A stretch of 64,000 nucleotides of DNA. Source: Candidatus Altimarinota bacterium. GTDB lineage: Bacteria > Patescibacteriota > Gracilibacteria > BD1-5 > UBA2023. Position numbers and translations under genes: made by a program. The stretch is from positions 124,001-188,000 of the forward strand of contig JAQTON010000002.1 of the NCBI GenBank assembly GCA_028713325.1. The letters run 5' to 3'. The notes under the pieces were generated by a model, which saw only the letters and a list, made by a program, of their open reading frames with translations, had not been told where the DNA came from and ran no database searches. Below are positions 27,969 to 40,287 of the stretch, piece after piece (within the stretch, counting starts at the first letter, position 1; each line of letters starts with the position of its first letter).

Positions 27969-29978
27969 ATGAAGCAAAAAGAGTTTTTAGAAAATAAATT
28001 TTTAAGAGAGAAAAAATTCTCTCTTTCTAAATTCGTGCCCGCTCTCGTGCTTTCGGTTTCACTTGCGGTGACTCATCAACTCTGGAGAAACGAAAAGGAT
28101 GATACGGAAAAAAGCTCCTCCACGAATTTTTCTTTGCACAAAAAAGAAGTGCACCAAGAGATCGAAGCTCGGATGAAAAATTACGGATATACTCTGCGTT
28201 GAGCTCGAGCTCTGTTTTCAGGAGGAATGGAGAGGAGAAAGGAATTTCATAACTTCATACGCGATCTGGACATCCAGAATAAGTATCAGGGAACCGTCGG
28301 GTACAGTTTTATTCCTCTCGTCAAAAAAGAGGCTCTCGCCGATCATATTCATAAATTGAAAGAAGAAGGATTTTCCGATTATGCAGTTTTTCCGTCCGGA
28401 ATACGACAGGAGTATACCCCAGTCACCTATACGGAACCGTTTGAACAGAACGAGAAGATTATGGGGTATGATCCGTTTTCCGATCCGGAGCAGCGCAAGG
28501 TTATGGAGTTGGCACGTGACAAAAACAGTATTGGAATTACCGGAAAAGTACGACTGGTGGAGGAATTGAATTCGACATCCCCGTCAGGATTCCTTATGTA
28601 CCTCCCTGTTTATCGTAACGGTTTCCCGTATTCTACGCTGGAGGAGAGAAGGGCGAATGTGGTCGGTTGGCTCGCGGCCTCCATAAAAATAGAGGAATTT
28701 ATGAAGGAAATCATGAAAAGTGGCTTATTCGACGGACTCGATGTTGAAATGTACGATGGCACCATTACTGAAGGTTCTCTCGTATTTCATGCTTATGACG
28801 AATCTGAAGGCATTTCTCATCCGAAGAACGCAGTTTTCAGTGCTACTGAAAAGATGGAAATGTTCTGACGTCCTTGGACGTTTGTCTTTCATTCTCTGCC
28901 CGGTTTCGAAACTCAGATGAGCAAAGGAAGAAGTACCATCGTCGGGGTTTCCTGAACGGGGATTTCATTTTTTCTTACATTTCTCTCCTGGCTTCTTCTC
29001 CACGAAAGGAGGATGGCTATTAATTTTGCAAAAAATATGCAAGGGATGAATCGCAAGATTACAGAAAACAAGAGAAAGCTGACAGCAATCATCGGTGCGA
29101 GTATGGATGCCATTATTCAACTGAATGAAAAAGGAGAGATAGTGGAATGGAGCTGACAGGCGGAAAATATTTTCGGCTGGAGAAAAGAGGAAATACTGGG
29201 AAAATTTTTCATCGAAGTTATCCTTTCGGAACAATCTCAGAAAGAATATACCGAAATTATAGGCAATCTCATCACCGAAACGAAAAACGGTCGCGTCAAT
29301 CATGTGAACGAACTTCCGGCCACTCGCAAAAACGGAACAGAATTTTTCGTGGAAATGAACATTACTTCGATGGACGGAGAAGGGAAACTGGAACTTTGTG
29401 CGTTCATTCGCGACATTACCGATCGGAAGATCGCCGCCATGAAGATTCTTGAAATGGCGACGCACGACGCACTTACCGGACTTCCGAATCGAAATCTTCT
29501 CGCTGATCGCCTCACGCAGGCTATTCGAATCGCCGAACGTTCTGGCGAGAATTGTGGGGTATTTTTCATAGATCTCGATCGTTTTAAACCGGTGAATGAC
29601 ACCTTTTGACACGGAGTGGGAGATATTCTCTTGGAGGAAATTGCCGAACGCCTCGAGACGATTATGCGAGCCGAAGATACTACCGCACGTTTTTGAGGCG
29701 ATGAGTTCGTCATAGTAACTCCCGGACTGAAATCCGAATTTGACGTGACTCTGATTGCCGAAAAGATTATCCAAACACTTTCGTTGCCGTTCTATATCAA
29801 AAAACATGAGATTTTTATCGGTGCAAGTGTAGGAATAGCAATCTTTCCCCGAGGCGGAAAAAATGCAGAAGATCTGTTAAAAAACAGCGATACAGCTATG
29901 TACGAAGCCAAGAAAGACGGAAGAGGAGTATATCGCGAATATATCGTTAATCTTCCAATAATCGAAGAAGCGGGATAA
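27969..29978 (+). CDS. Membrane diguanylate cyclase (CHASE-PAS-GGDEF)
   Basis: A 669-residue protein joined across eight or more UGA codons. Order: membrane helix (FVPALVLSVSLAVTHQLW), extracytosolic CHASE domain (about residues 60-300; GTVGYSFIPLV, PVTYTEPFEQNEKIMGYD), second helix (GISFFLTFLSWLLLHERR), PAS (LTAIIGASMDAIIQLNEKGE) and GGDEF (THDALTGLPNRNLLADRL, FFIDLDRFKPVNDTFGHGVG, TTARFGGDEFVIV). The RAED motif five residues before GGDEF fits a c-di-GMP inhibitory site. The active site is intact. The ligand of CHASE is unknown. Confidence 0.94.
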
Positions 29979-30975
29979 TTTTTTCTTTGGAATTATTATC
30001 GAAAGATACTCGATGCGACGCACGCACAATTTCACTCATATTCCTTTTTTTCAAATCTTTCTCCAGAATCACGGTGTGTCCATTTTTTTCGTGGACCCGG
30101 GCATTCCATACCTGATGATTCCCCGCCGAGATGGCAAGAGGAATGATGACGAGGTGAATCGGACGAGTGGAGAGTTCTGCAAGCGTCGTGGCACTCGCTC
30201 GCGTAATCGCGATATCGGCTCCGTCGAGGATATGAGGGATATCCGCTTGTGAAATCCAGTCGAATACCTGCGTATCTTCCCATTGCTCAAATTCTGATCG
30301 CATATTCCCATTCAGTGTCCCAAGGGAGATTATCCACTCCGTACCAGGAAAGCTATCTTTCTGATCCGAAAGCGTCTGGAAAATCTTTCTCGATCCCTGG
30401 CTTCCGCAACTCACGAATATGTGTTTTTTATCCGTCTTCCATTCGATGTTTCCGGTGGGATTTTTCGCGAAGAAATCGGGATGGAGAACCTGCCCGATGA
30501 TGATGGTTTTGTCTTTCGGAAACCATTTTCTCGCTTCCTCGAATCCGAGAAATATCCGAGTGGCAAAATATCCGAGAACCTTGTTGGAAAATCCGGGAAC
30601 CGTGTCGGATTCGTGGATATAGAGCGGAATCCCAAGACTCCATGCAGCGATGCCGACAGCGACCGATCCCGGTCAGCCCTTGGAGAATACGAGCTTCGGT
30701 CGCTCTTGTTTTAGGATCTTTCTCGCGTCCCATATCCCTTGCACGAGTTTGAACGGATAGAGCAAAACTCCGAGCGATTTCGTACTCGTGAGTTTATAGG
30801 TGGTTATCGGGAGAAATCGAATCCCTGCTTCTTGTGATTTTTCCTGCTCCATATTATTTGCTCCTCCAATCCAGATATAGTTCTCTCGGGGATTTTGGAG
30901 ATGGGCAATAAGCGAGAGGATGGGCATGATATGACCACCGGTTCCTCCTCCTACAAGACAGATTTTATTTGACAT
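29947..30975 (-). CDS. murG: UDP-GlcNAc:lipid I N-acetylglucosaminyltransferase
   Basis: A 342-residue glycosyltransferase that makes lipid II for peptidoglycan on the inner face of the membrane. Motifs: CLVGGGTGGHIMPILSL at the start, KLVFSKGGPGSVAVGIAAW (UGA-Gly), YIHESDTVPGFSNK, IFVSCGSQGSRK (donor loop) and ADIAITRASATTLAELSTRP. Its 3' end overlaps the convergent cyclase gene by 32 bp. A MITE-like repeat lies upstream. Confidence 0.94.
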
Positions 30976-31038
30976 GATTTAAATCATTAAAAATATTTGT
31001 CATTCCCATGAAGATGAGAAGCTACCATATATTCCGTT

Positions 31039-31198
31039 GTCATTCCGACCGTAGTGGAGGAATCCCTTTTAGTCACACTGTTGAACCTGAATTACACGAA
31101 ATTACTAAACATTAAGGATTGAAGAGATTTGATATTTTTGCTTCAAATGGCTCGATCTAAAGGGATTCCTCGACTTCATTTCACTCGCTCGGAATGAC
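31039..31198. repeat. Inverted repeat of the GTCATTCCGACC family, copy 2
   Basis: Ends GTCATTCCGACCGTAGTGGA with GGAATCCC inside, and AAAGGGATTCCTCGACTT to CTCGGAATGAC, form an imperfect inverted pair. It fills the gap between murG and ybeY and has no coding capacity. Confidence 0.72.
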
Positions 31199-31207
31199 AA
31201 CATGATG

Positions 31208-31669
31208 TTACTTTATTGCAACTCCCATTTTCTCCAAAAGTATTTTCTCTATCTTCTGTTCTTCTGCGTGCATTTCTTCGTATTCTTCGTCATCCTCGTG
31301 GTCGTAGCCGAGGAGATGAAGGGTAGAGTGAATGAGAAGCTTCGCGAACTCAGCTTCTGGAGTGTTCCCGTATTCTTCCGCCTGCGAGAGGATTTTCGCC
31401 TCAGAGAGTATTATCTCTCCGGCGATTTCTTCTCTCTTCAATTCCGTGAAATCCTCGAAATAATGAAACGACAGAACATCCGTCGTCGTGTCGATGCCGC
31501 GGTGGGTGTTATTGAACTCCTGAATCTCGTCGTCACTGAGAAAGGCGATATTGACCGTCCCTGCTTGGGGTATATCCACCTGCTCCGAGATGGCACGGAA
31601 AATCGTCTCGATGAGCTCGGAACGAGGAGTGAAAGAAGCGGGGGAATTGAGGAGGGATGGGGTGAACAA
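31208..31669 (-). CDS. ybeY: Endoribonuclease YbeY
   Basis: A 153-residue metal-dependent RNase for rRNA maturation and quality control. It has VNIAFLSDDEIQEFNNTHRG, TDVLSFHYFE, GEIILSEAKI, and the zinc site IHSTLHLLGYDHEDDEEYEE with all three histidines (H-x3-H-x5-H). The usual HGxLHL Gly is Ser here. There is no UGA. It lies 23 nt after the DUF4012 gene. Confidence 0.92.
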   Translation of the reverse strand: MFTPSLLNSPASFTPRSELIETIFRAISEQVDIPQAGTVNIAFLSDDEIQEFNNTHRGIDTTTDVLSFHYFEDFTELKREEIAGEIILSEAKILSQAEEYGNTPEAEFAKLLIHSTLHLLGYDHEDDEEYEEMHAEEQKIEKILLEKMGVAIK

Positions 31670-31692
31670 GAGAAAGTGAGGTGATGAAATAT

Positions 31693-33942
31693 TTACTGTT
31701 TCACAACTTTGAAATTGAGAATTCCCGGCTGTACATATGATTCCACTTCCGAAACACAGTTCGGAACTTTGGTGGTGTATCCGAATTCGAGCACGGAGCT
31801 TTTCATCGGTTCGGTACGATGGAATGTCGAAAAGATGGTGTAATTGCCCGTTCCTGCCTCGGTCTTCAAATCGAGTCCGGAATCCAAAGTGGAACCCTTC
31901 GGTACGAGGAATCGGATATATTGCTTATTGACTCCATTTCCCTCGATAAATCCGAGTCGTTCCTGTTCGGCGGGATCATCGATACCGAAATCATGAAGAA
32001 GTTTGCGAGTTCTGATTTGTTCGTCAATGGTGATGGCATGGTCGGAGTTAAGTCTGACAAAATTATGAACACTACATCCGGATAAAGATTCTGTCTTTAT
32101 ACTGAGCTTACGATGCATATATCGATCCGATTTGTTGGCGGAGAGAGAAGTGAATATGGGGTAGAGGAAATTTCCTTGGCTTTCCTGCCAGGATTCCTTG
32201 CTTCCGAGTTGTTCGAAGAATGACTGTATTTCCGTATTTTTCGAAGCGATGAGGATTTCGTGTTTTTGAAAGTGATCGACGAGTATATTGAGATACCCGA
32301 AAATATCCCGTTTCTCCGCGAGTTGTTTGCTGAGTGCCTCCATGAATCGGAAGAGGAATTCCTTCGGAGACTGATAAGAATGCCCCGTATCGAGTTTCTT
32401 GTACGGGAATACGCGTGCTTCTACGAGCGTGGAAACGATACGAGAGAAGTTCGTGTGATCGATGGTGAGATCATACGCATCCATCTTCACGGGACCGTAT
32501 TTCTTCAGAAGCTCTATGATGATTCCCTGATTGATGGCAATCATGGTATCGACACTCTTGAATCCTGCTTTCTCCACGAAAAATCCGATTTTCTTCGCCG
32601 AGTCTCGGAAGTCTGGATAGTAGTTGGCATCGCGAATCCCGAAGTTTCCGCTGTATCCCTCGAGTCCGCTCGGGGGCTGTTCCTTGTAGGGATAGAGTTT
32701 CCAGTCATAATCATACACATCGTGTTTTTCGAAATTCTGCACCTGTCCTTTATAGAGTTCAAAAGAGAGGATGCTCCCGGGGAACCCGCCATTGGCACGG
32801 AGCTCGTCCTGATTCTGATTGATGAGCATGTACTGCTCCGGTTTCGTATCACCGAGAAGACTCATGATGGTATCAAAGTGTGCGAGGGAAAAAGTGAGAA
32901 TCTCCCTGATTCCGAGAAGAGAGAGAATGTTTTTCTCTAATTTCTCGTCGAAAAGGGGATTTCCAAGAGATTCGATTCCCGCGTAGTAACCGAGAGTGGT
33001 TCCGAGATTTTCATTGATCTGCTCCAAATTTATTTGGTGATTTTTCAGAAAATCGGTTATCTTGATATCACATTTATTTCCTACAACCAATCAAGAACCA
33101 AAGAATGATGAAAGGGAACAGACTTCTCCTTTGGGAAGTTCTTTGGTGAATTCCTGAGCGATAAAGAGCAGTTGTTCCAGAGAATCCGAGAGAGTCAGTC
33201 ATCCGTGTATAACGTTGCTCGCAAGGTGTATCTGAGGATGTCTGTAGAATCGATTATCGAGCACCGCACGAAAAGGACCGAAAACGAGGGCCACCGTTTT
33301 CAAAGAATTACGGATATCGTGTACTTCTTTGGAAATAGCTTCCATATCCCGCATATCCTTGAGGGCAGCGATACGATTATAATCGCGTATCGTCTCTCTC
33401 TCCACATAGTTTTTCGCCGTAAGAGAGAGGAGTATGAGGGAAATAGATAGACTCGCAAATACGACACTTCCGATAGCGATTCGTCTTCGGTGTTTGCGAA
33501 GCGTCTTCTTTGCACGACGAGAGAGGGGAATCGGGAGTCGGTAGATGTCGGGAAATGTTCGTATCGATAGGAGGGGTTCGTAGAGTCGAACATCGAGAGT
33601 ATTGAAGCGAGTCTTGGGAAGAGGTTCTAGGATGGAAACGGGATTCATACGGATAATCCTCTGTTTCGAAAATAGAGAAAGTATACTGGTCGCATACTTT
33701 TTCTTGTCGAAGAGATCTTCGAGGCTTTTTCTCCCCGCTCGCACCGGTTTTTTGAGAGTGAGGAGGTGTTTTTTTGTGACATTGAGCACTTTTCCTTTCC
33801 CCGACCGTATATCATGAAATACCCGAGAGTTATTGTGGGAGACAACATCGAGACGTATCTTCGGGAAAAATTCCTGAGCATCAATAATTCGTCATGCTCA
33901 TGGCTCTTCCGAGAGATATATGTCATTGATAGTGTCGGTCAT
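31693..33942 (-). CDS. DUF4012 membrane protein
   Basis: A 749-residue protein. The cytosolic N-terminus of about 150 residues is followed by one membrane helix (IAIGSVVFASLSISLILLSL) and a long extracytosolic part. That part carries the DUF4012 signature LINQNQDELRANGGFPGSIL, GNFGIRDANYYPDFRDSAKK and VDTMIAINQGIIIELLKKYG. It is common in candidate-phyla bacteria and Gram-positives, with unknown function at the envelope. The start is the ATG at 33942 (MTDTINDIYLSEEPGAGRII), reached only with UGA as Gly. Confidence 0.85.
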
Positions 33943-33993
33943 GAGGAGTGTCGATGGTAAATGAGACAGGAATATGGAAGATATTTATCTCTA

Positions 33994-34113
33994 GGATTTT
34001 CGCAAAAACGAAGTAATTCTAGTGCAAATCGAGAACCGGAGTGAACCGTACGACTGTACGGAGAGTGAGGAAGCGGAGATTTAATCTCGAAGAACGAGCT
34101 TTTCCGGGAATCC
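33994..34113 (+). repeat. Palindromic element, copy 5 (post-stop, zinc-ribbon gene)
   Basis: A 120-bp copy with arms GGATTTTCG and CGGGAATCC (imperfect). It ends 1 nt from the stop codon of the minus-strand gene 34115-35344, and its QKRSN-coding orientation is the plus strand, opposite to that gene. Confidence 0.85.
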
Positions 34114-34114
34114 C

Positions 34115-35344
34115 TTATTCTTTCCCACACTTTCGGCAGATGGAAAGTTCTCGATAGGTTTCCTCTTTGCATTTCGTACATTTTCTCCACTGATTTTCTC
34201 CGCAGAACGGACAGAAGATATCTCCTTCTCTGAGTCGTTTTCCGCAGAATTGACACTGTGCGTGCTCGACCCGTTTCTCGATAAGACGTTTTCTATTGAA
34301 AACTTTTTTCTGAAGGAAATAAATAATCGCGAGAGTCGCTCCTATGGCGAGGAGTATGAGGAAATAATACCAGAGCATGAGGATCTGCAAATCCTGCAGA
34401 AATTTCATGACCGCCTGCAGAAGTCGTTCCGGAATAATCTCCAAAACCCCTTCGCATATTTTCCAAAATATCGGAATGAAAACAACGACCAAGAGATGGG
34501 ACGATACGAGCGTTTGGGCACCGTTTTCTCGTTTAACGGACTGACTGTTCCAGAACCATACGAGGAAAAAGAGGGGGATGAGGAACAGGAGTTCCACACC
34601 GAGCCGTTTGAGCGGATAATAGAACTCGAGACGGTAGAGGGTTGTGCGCAGATCTTCGGCTAATTTTGGGGTAAGGTAGGAAAGGATTCAGAGAAGGTGA
34701 CTGTTTTGCTCGAAAAGTGCCAAATTCGCCTGTTCTTCCACAATAACTCTCGCGAGTTCTTCCGTCCGTTTCTGAAGATCCTGCTTGATGGTTCCGGCAC
34801 TGGTTTCGCTGATGGATTGTTCTTTCGGTTGATTCGCTATTTTTTCGAGAAGCACCGTATCATAACTTCCTCTGAGTCGATCGATCTCCGATTCTATCGA
34901 AGATTTTCGGTTGAGAATCTGATCTCTCGCATCGAGAAGTTTGTAGAAAGTCTCATCGCTCCGCATCTTCCCGAAAAGTTCTTCGATCTTCAGACACTCG
35001 GGATGAAGGGCTTCCGGATGCCTTCCCTCGGAAGGAGTGTATTTATAGGAAACGTAGGTGTCATATTGATAGTTTCGAGCTTGCGAAAGTATCTGGTTTA
35101 TCTTCTGCTGTTTATCGTAATTCCCCGTGTCGATCGCAATGGTCTGACAATTATACGGAATGACATCGCTCGGAGTCGTGAAGCTTGCTGTCTGATCCGA
35201 GAGTCCCTGAAAAAGAGTAACGAGAACGAAAATATCGAGAAATACGATGATGACGAGAGATAATCCAGAAAGAGGTTCGTCCTTGTTGATGGAACGAAGA
35301 CGTGAGAAAACCGACTGAATCTTCGGAAGAATGGAGAATCGCAT
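34115..35344 (-). CDS. Membrane protein with C-terminal zinc ribbons
   Basis: A 409-residue protein. An N-terminal membrane helix (LVIIVFLDIFVLVTLFQGLS) is followed by an extracytosolic helical region with coiled-coil character (RKSSIESEIDRLRGSYDTVL). Two or three helices follow (LLFLIPLFFLVWFWNS, ILMLWYYFLILLAIGATLAI). A cytosolic tail has paired Cys motifs: CQFCGKRLREGDIFCPFCG and CTKCKEETYRELSICRKCG. One UGA joins the halves (SHLL-G-ILSYL). The function is unknown. Confidence 0.75.
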
Positions 35345-35492
35345 ATATTTTAGGGGTTAAATATATACTTCATATCGGATATTATAGGCAATTCCGGAAA
35401 AAAACAATACGTTCCGATAAGAGAACGTATTGACAAAAGAGATTTTTATGAATTTTCATAACAGTGAGTATGTGTTGAATACGTAGGATTAT

Positions 35493-36614
35493 TTATTTTC
35501 GGATACTCTCGATGAGTTTCCAGTGTCGAGTGAGAAGTGCTCCGATTGCTATCCATGCAAGGACAATATCGATACCGGATATAATTCCAAAAAAGAGTGC
35601 GAATCCAAATATAACAAGGAGTTTACGCCACTTTGAATCACCTCGTCCTCTCATATAGTGATCGATTATCCAAGCCGACCATATGACCGTCCCGATGAGT
35701 TCATAGAAAACAAATATGCAGACAAGCACTGTCATCATCAGCATCGCAACAGGGATTCCGATGAGAGTAAATGCCAGAATTAATGCGATAATCGGCACGA
35801 GAACAAAGAAGGCAATCCCCGTAAAGAGACTCATCCACGGCGATTTTGTTACGATACTGGAAACCTCATGGATATACTTTTCCATAAAGGAGTAGAGTGC
35901 GAATCCAAAGACGGTGAGAAAGAGTATTTTGAGGAGAATGTAGGAAAAAATAAATTTCAATACATTCGCCTTGATATCTCTCAGCTCTCTCGCTTTCATG
36001 GGACTTTGTGTGAACTGTTTTGCTCCGAAGACAATTCCCTCAAGTGCGGGATTTACTCTGGTGCTTTCATAGACGAGATTCCCTCGGATTTGTGCACCGC
36101 TCCCGATTATAACATCTTCGGCTACAATCCTTGCATCCTTTTCTATTATACCGTTCAGATATACTTTCCCTGCCATGATCTGAGCTTTCCCGCGTATTGT
36201 CCCATCCATATATACATTCCCGGCGGCGACCACCAAATCCTTTGAAATAACCGTATCTTTCCGAATGTCTATATTTCCACCGGCGATAACGGCATCCCCC
36301 GTGATTATGCTGTGAATTCGAATATTTCCACCGGCAGCCCGGAGATCATCCCCGATATTTCCACCGATATCCAGGTTTCCACCGGCAGCCATAACACTCT
36401 CGGAAATACTTCATTCACTCGATATATCCGCTCCTGCGACGATGAGATCTCCCGTGATAGAGGTCTGGATGGATATTCGATTTCCCGCGACATAGAGATC
36501 GTCCGATACGGGAATCGAGACACTCAAAGAATCTCCGCCCTGACTTGTGAAAGCGAGAGCAATCGATGGCACCGCTAAAACGAATGCCATTATGAATATA
36601 CGTGCTGTTTTCAT
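35493..36614 (-). CDS. Exported bactofilin-like polymer-forming protein with membrane tail
   Basis: A 373-residue protein starting MKTARIFIMAFVLAVPSIAL (signal; the longer upstream frame is not used). Residues about 30-180 are a right-handed beta-helix of bactofilin type built from short repeats such as DDLYVAGNRISIQTSITGDL, GGNIRIHSIITGDAVIAGGN and AGNVYMDGTIRGKAQIMAGK. Four membrane helices follow (FIFSYILLKILFLTVFGFAL, FVLVPIIALILAFTLIGIPV and two more). The signal peptide puts the beta-helix outside, unlike classical cytosolic bactofilins. One UGA is Gly. Confidence 0.82.
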
Positions 36615-36833
36615 AGAATAAAAAATAAAAGAATAAACACGGGTTGCCAGAAGCATTCTGGAATTGAAAGTTTTTATAAAAAAACAAGTGATTGACTTAA
36701 AAGTATAGACGAAAATAAGGAAAGTCAAGAGATAAAATACGTATTAGTTTTCAAAACCTGACATTTGTTTTTCGGGCAAGACAATCTTAAGGCAGTCTTG
36801 ATATGTGTGCAGGAAATTAAAACCCTCCATTTT

Positions 36834-36862
36834 TTGCTTCTTTAAGGAGAATATGCTACACT
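36834..36862 (+). promoter_or_regulatory. Promoter of the large GGDEF-like gene
   Basis: TTGCTT (36834-36839), a 17-bp spacer and TACACT (36857-36862) lie 22 bp before the start codon. The rest of 36615-36833 shows no gene. Confidence 0.55.
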
Positions 36863-36884
36863 TGAGAAATATTCCTTCTCTTCT

Positions 36885-39563
36885 ATGACAGACCAATTCA
36901 AATCCAATCTTGAGAAACAAAAATTCTCTCCTTCTAAAGAGGCGGGTATTTCGTTTGCAGAGACGATAGAAAAAAATCGTCGGTATATGCAGGAACAGCA
37001 GAGAAGGGGTTTTGTGAATGCGGATCAACTGGAGAAGTTTGAGAAATTCGCTCAGGAGTCTTTATCGGAGCATGAAACGGATATAAAAGAGGCGATGAAA
37101 CATTTCAACGAAGGACGAGAAAAGGTTCTCCGAGACACGGGAATCGAACTCTCGAAAGAGAAAGCGGTTGCCGATTTGCAGTTGCAACTCTATAGAAACC
37201 ATAATATCGATCGATATACGTATAAGAATAACACTTTTAAACAATTACACAAGGGTCTGATCGATGGTCTTGTTGTCGGAAACTATGAGCTCGTCGTTAT
37301 GCTCAAGGAGCATGGAAGCGAAGTGCTTGCGAATCTCTTCAGTATGGAGACGATCAAGCAGATGATGAGTTCTATCGGAGAATCATTCGTCGATGTTCTC
37401 ACGGGGGATGCGTATATGAAAGGGAAATCCATCGTCGCGGTAATCCTCTCCACTATGGGAGCGACGGCTTTTTTGAATCTCATTACCCGAGGGGCACTTA
37501 AGGCAGGATTCTCGAATTTTAAATCGGGAGTAAGTAATCGTATTGCGGATGCGTATACCGTTCATACGCCGAAAATCGATGCACTCAACATCACTTCCGA
37601 TCGGAACTTCCCGAAACCGAAAGCATCATCGACTCATCCTGAAGTGACTTCCACGGTAAAACGGACATCGGTTGTCGCTTCCACTTCGGTGGCATCTCAG
37701 ACAGTTACGGCTCCTGAGAGGATTACCTCACATATTATTTCTCCTGAAAAAACCCCACACCGTATTCATCTCACGAAAAATACGTATGAAATTCAAGGAA
37801 ATACTCTCCTTCTTCGGAGCTTTACCGATATCTCCGAGACAGAGTTGGAGACTTCGCTCAATATCCTTATTCGAGATAATAATATCAAAACTCTTCGTCT
37901 GGATCCGAGTATCTCTCACGATGCTCAGCGTCAGGTTGCAAATATCGTCATGCGGAACCATCCGATCTTCGAGATGATGCGACTCGTTCATGGAAATGAC
38001 GTGGTAAATGTCACTTTCGGTGGTATTAAGGACTTGAATGATCTTCTCGGACAGAAGTTCGTCGATGATTTTGTCGGAGGAGTAGTGCGAAGAGAAATCA
38101 TCACTCGATTCGATCAGTATTCCAAGGGTATGGTGGAACAGGGACAAAAAAGTCATAATCGACTCGTCCGAAACGATTACAAGAACCTTACTCCTTCTTT
38201 TGAAGGTGGTACATTTTCCCGGTGAGCACTCTTCGGGTCAGCGAGTACTAAGAAATCGTTTATCGATGCTCTGTTGAAGACAAATGATACGATGATACAG
38301 GAAGTGGCACAGGAAAAATGACTCGCAGTCGATGTTGTTCGGCAGACTATTCGTGAGAAGCTCGATTTCTGAGTGGGGATAGCGAGAGTAACGGATGCGA
38401 CACCTGCTGGGAAGATGCGGGCTCTCTATGAGGCCGAAATTATATCGAAAGAAGGATTGAAGCTTCCAGGAATTGAGGCAATAGCGTACGATATCAAGAA
38501 GATAGAGGAGTGTGCGAGTATAGTTGCACAAATAGAGAATAAAGTTCTTCGTGATTTTTCTGGAAAGTACTTCACTTTCCGATGAGTGCAATACCCGGTG
38601 TTGCTTCCCAGCTGACATGGAAAGATGATTATCAATCCTGACCTTCTTGGATATGTTCGAAAATATTCAGGGGAATTTGGGGCGGACTCCCAAGTTCTTG
38701 TGGAGAGAATCAGTACTTATATATCGAATGCGAATCGCGGATTTGATTTTATCGCTCCCGTGCGTCATTGGTCTGATGATATCGCTCGAGCAGAAGTTAT
38801 GGAGCAGGATTTTCAGCGAGGAGTTATCAGTACGGAGCATATTCAGAAAACATTCAAAGGAGTATGGACGAAGGAGGCACTTATTGCCAATATTCAAGAA
38901 AAGAAAGGAATGCTCGTATTCCTCGATGTCCGAGGTATGGGAATCGATAATATTCAATCCTTCGCTCGATTGGCTCGCAAGGTGGCGAGTGGAGATTATG
39001 CCAAAACGGATCTTATGACGGGAGGAGATAGTGTAACAAATAAATTCACTTCATTCACCAATCATCTGAAAACGAAAGATATTGCACTTGGAGGAGATGA
39101 AGGGTACCTCTTCTTCGAATGAGCTGGGCTAGGAGAATCGGAGGCCATTATTGTTGATATTCATAATGCTTTGGCAGAAAGCGGACTCCGAGGAAGAGTA
39201 GCCCATGGATTCGACACGACGGATGTTGTGAAAACTTTCAAAGCTCTTGATTCTTCCACAAAAGTTCATAAAATGTTCGAAGAAACTATCGATTCGCTTG
39301 CACAAGGAAAAAACATTGATTCAGATCTCCTCCCGAGAACGATTCATGTGAAACTGCCGAATAGCATACAGGAAGAAGCTTTTGTAGAATGACTCAGGGG
39401 TTCGGATACCATCACACCACAGATAACCTGATTGCTTGATGACATAGGAAGATGAATCGATCCGATTCGGAGACAATTCTCGTACCAGTGGGAAGGAAGA
39501 GATTTCACGACAGAGATCAAGTATCGGTGAGACCTTCTAGACATTCGTTTTATTCCTCAATAA
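36885..39563 (+). CDS. Large hypothetical protein with a degenerate GGDEF-like domain
   Basis: An 892-residue protein with about a dozen in-frame UGA codons, dense in the second half. The first 150 residues are helical and charged. A possible membrane segment is AVILSTMGATAFLNLITRGA. A Ser/Thr/Pro linker follows. Residues about 670-790 resemble a cyclase fold: KKGMLVFLDVRGMGIDNIQS (like FxDLDxFKxxN) and later KDIALGGDEGYLFFEGAG (like LGGDEF). Because the motif is GGDEG and the Asp-Leu-Asp site is changed, it is probably not a normal cyclase. I do not recognise the rest. Confidence 0.65.
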
Positions 39564-39573
39564 TCCCTTTTTT

Positions 39574-39891
39574 ATGACTCTCAATAATACTGCTACCTCA
39601 CTTTCTTCAGGAAATGATGAGATAATACAATCCATTATTCAAGACAAAGAAATCCGCCGAGATTTTCTCTGTATGGCACTTTTCGAAGAACTTGCCCATA
39701 ATCCGAATCCGAATATTGCGAATCTTTTCGTTTTTATGAAGGGGTTTGAATCATTGAATAGGGCTGATGGAAAGGATTGGAATCGTTTTATTCGGGATAC
39801 GAAATTTGACAAGGAAAGATTCTCCGAGTTTTTTTATGTCTCTCTATGAAAGTGATATATATGGAGTATGATTTCTCGAAGATGAGGATAA
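39574..39891 (+). CDS. Hypothetical protein, possibly the front part of a slippage product
   Basis: A 105-residue frame (MTLNNTATSLSSGNDEIIQS and onward), acidic and helical. It ends TAA after three UGA-Gly codons in an untypical tail (VSLGKGYIWSMISRRGG). At residues 85-88 it crosses a run of seven T (39829-39835). One T fewer would join it to the next frame and give a single protein of about 210 residues. It follows the large gene by 10 nt. Confidence 0.55.
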
Positions 39892-40213
39892 AAAAGAAAT
39901 TATTCTTGATATCAGCGGACAGAAAGAGGGAAGAAATCTTCAGTTAAGTGGTAAACTCGAAAGTATGCTCGATATATTTGCTTCTGAGGAGTGTGAGGAG
40001 AAGTGAATAACAACCCCTGACCAGATTGCTTTATTTCATATCATGAGTCATGATTGACAGGTTATCGAAGCGATAAAATACCGTTTATTTACTGAAAGCA
40101 AGGAACTTCGAAAGAGTCTTCAAACAAAACTTCTTCAAAAAGCATCGGAACTTAGGGGAGAGGTACAAAATCACGTTGCACAAGTGGTAACAGGAGAGAA
40201 TAAAGATTCATAA
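39836..40213 (+). CDS. Hypothetical protein overlapping the previous gene
   Basis: A 125-residue frame starting MSLYESDIYGVGFLEDEDKK (UGA as Gly) that overlaps the previous gene by 56 bp in another frame. The composition is clearly coding (ALFHIMSHDGQVIEAIKYRL, helical C-terminus). It is either a separate translation-coupled gene or the back part of one protein made by slippage at the T7 run just before its ATG. Confidence 0.6.
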
Positions 40214-40287
40214 AATAAAAACCTTTTTGATAAATTCCACTTTTTTCATATAATCCGCTTGAAATTACCTCTTCAAGCATATTTTTT

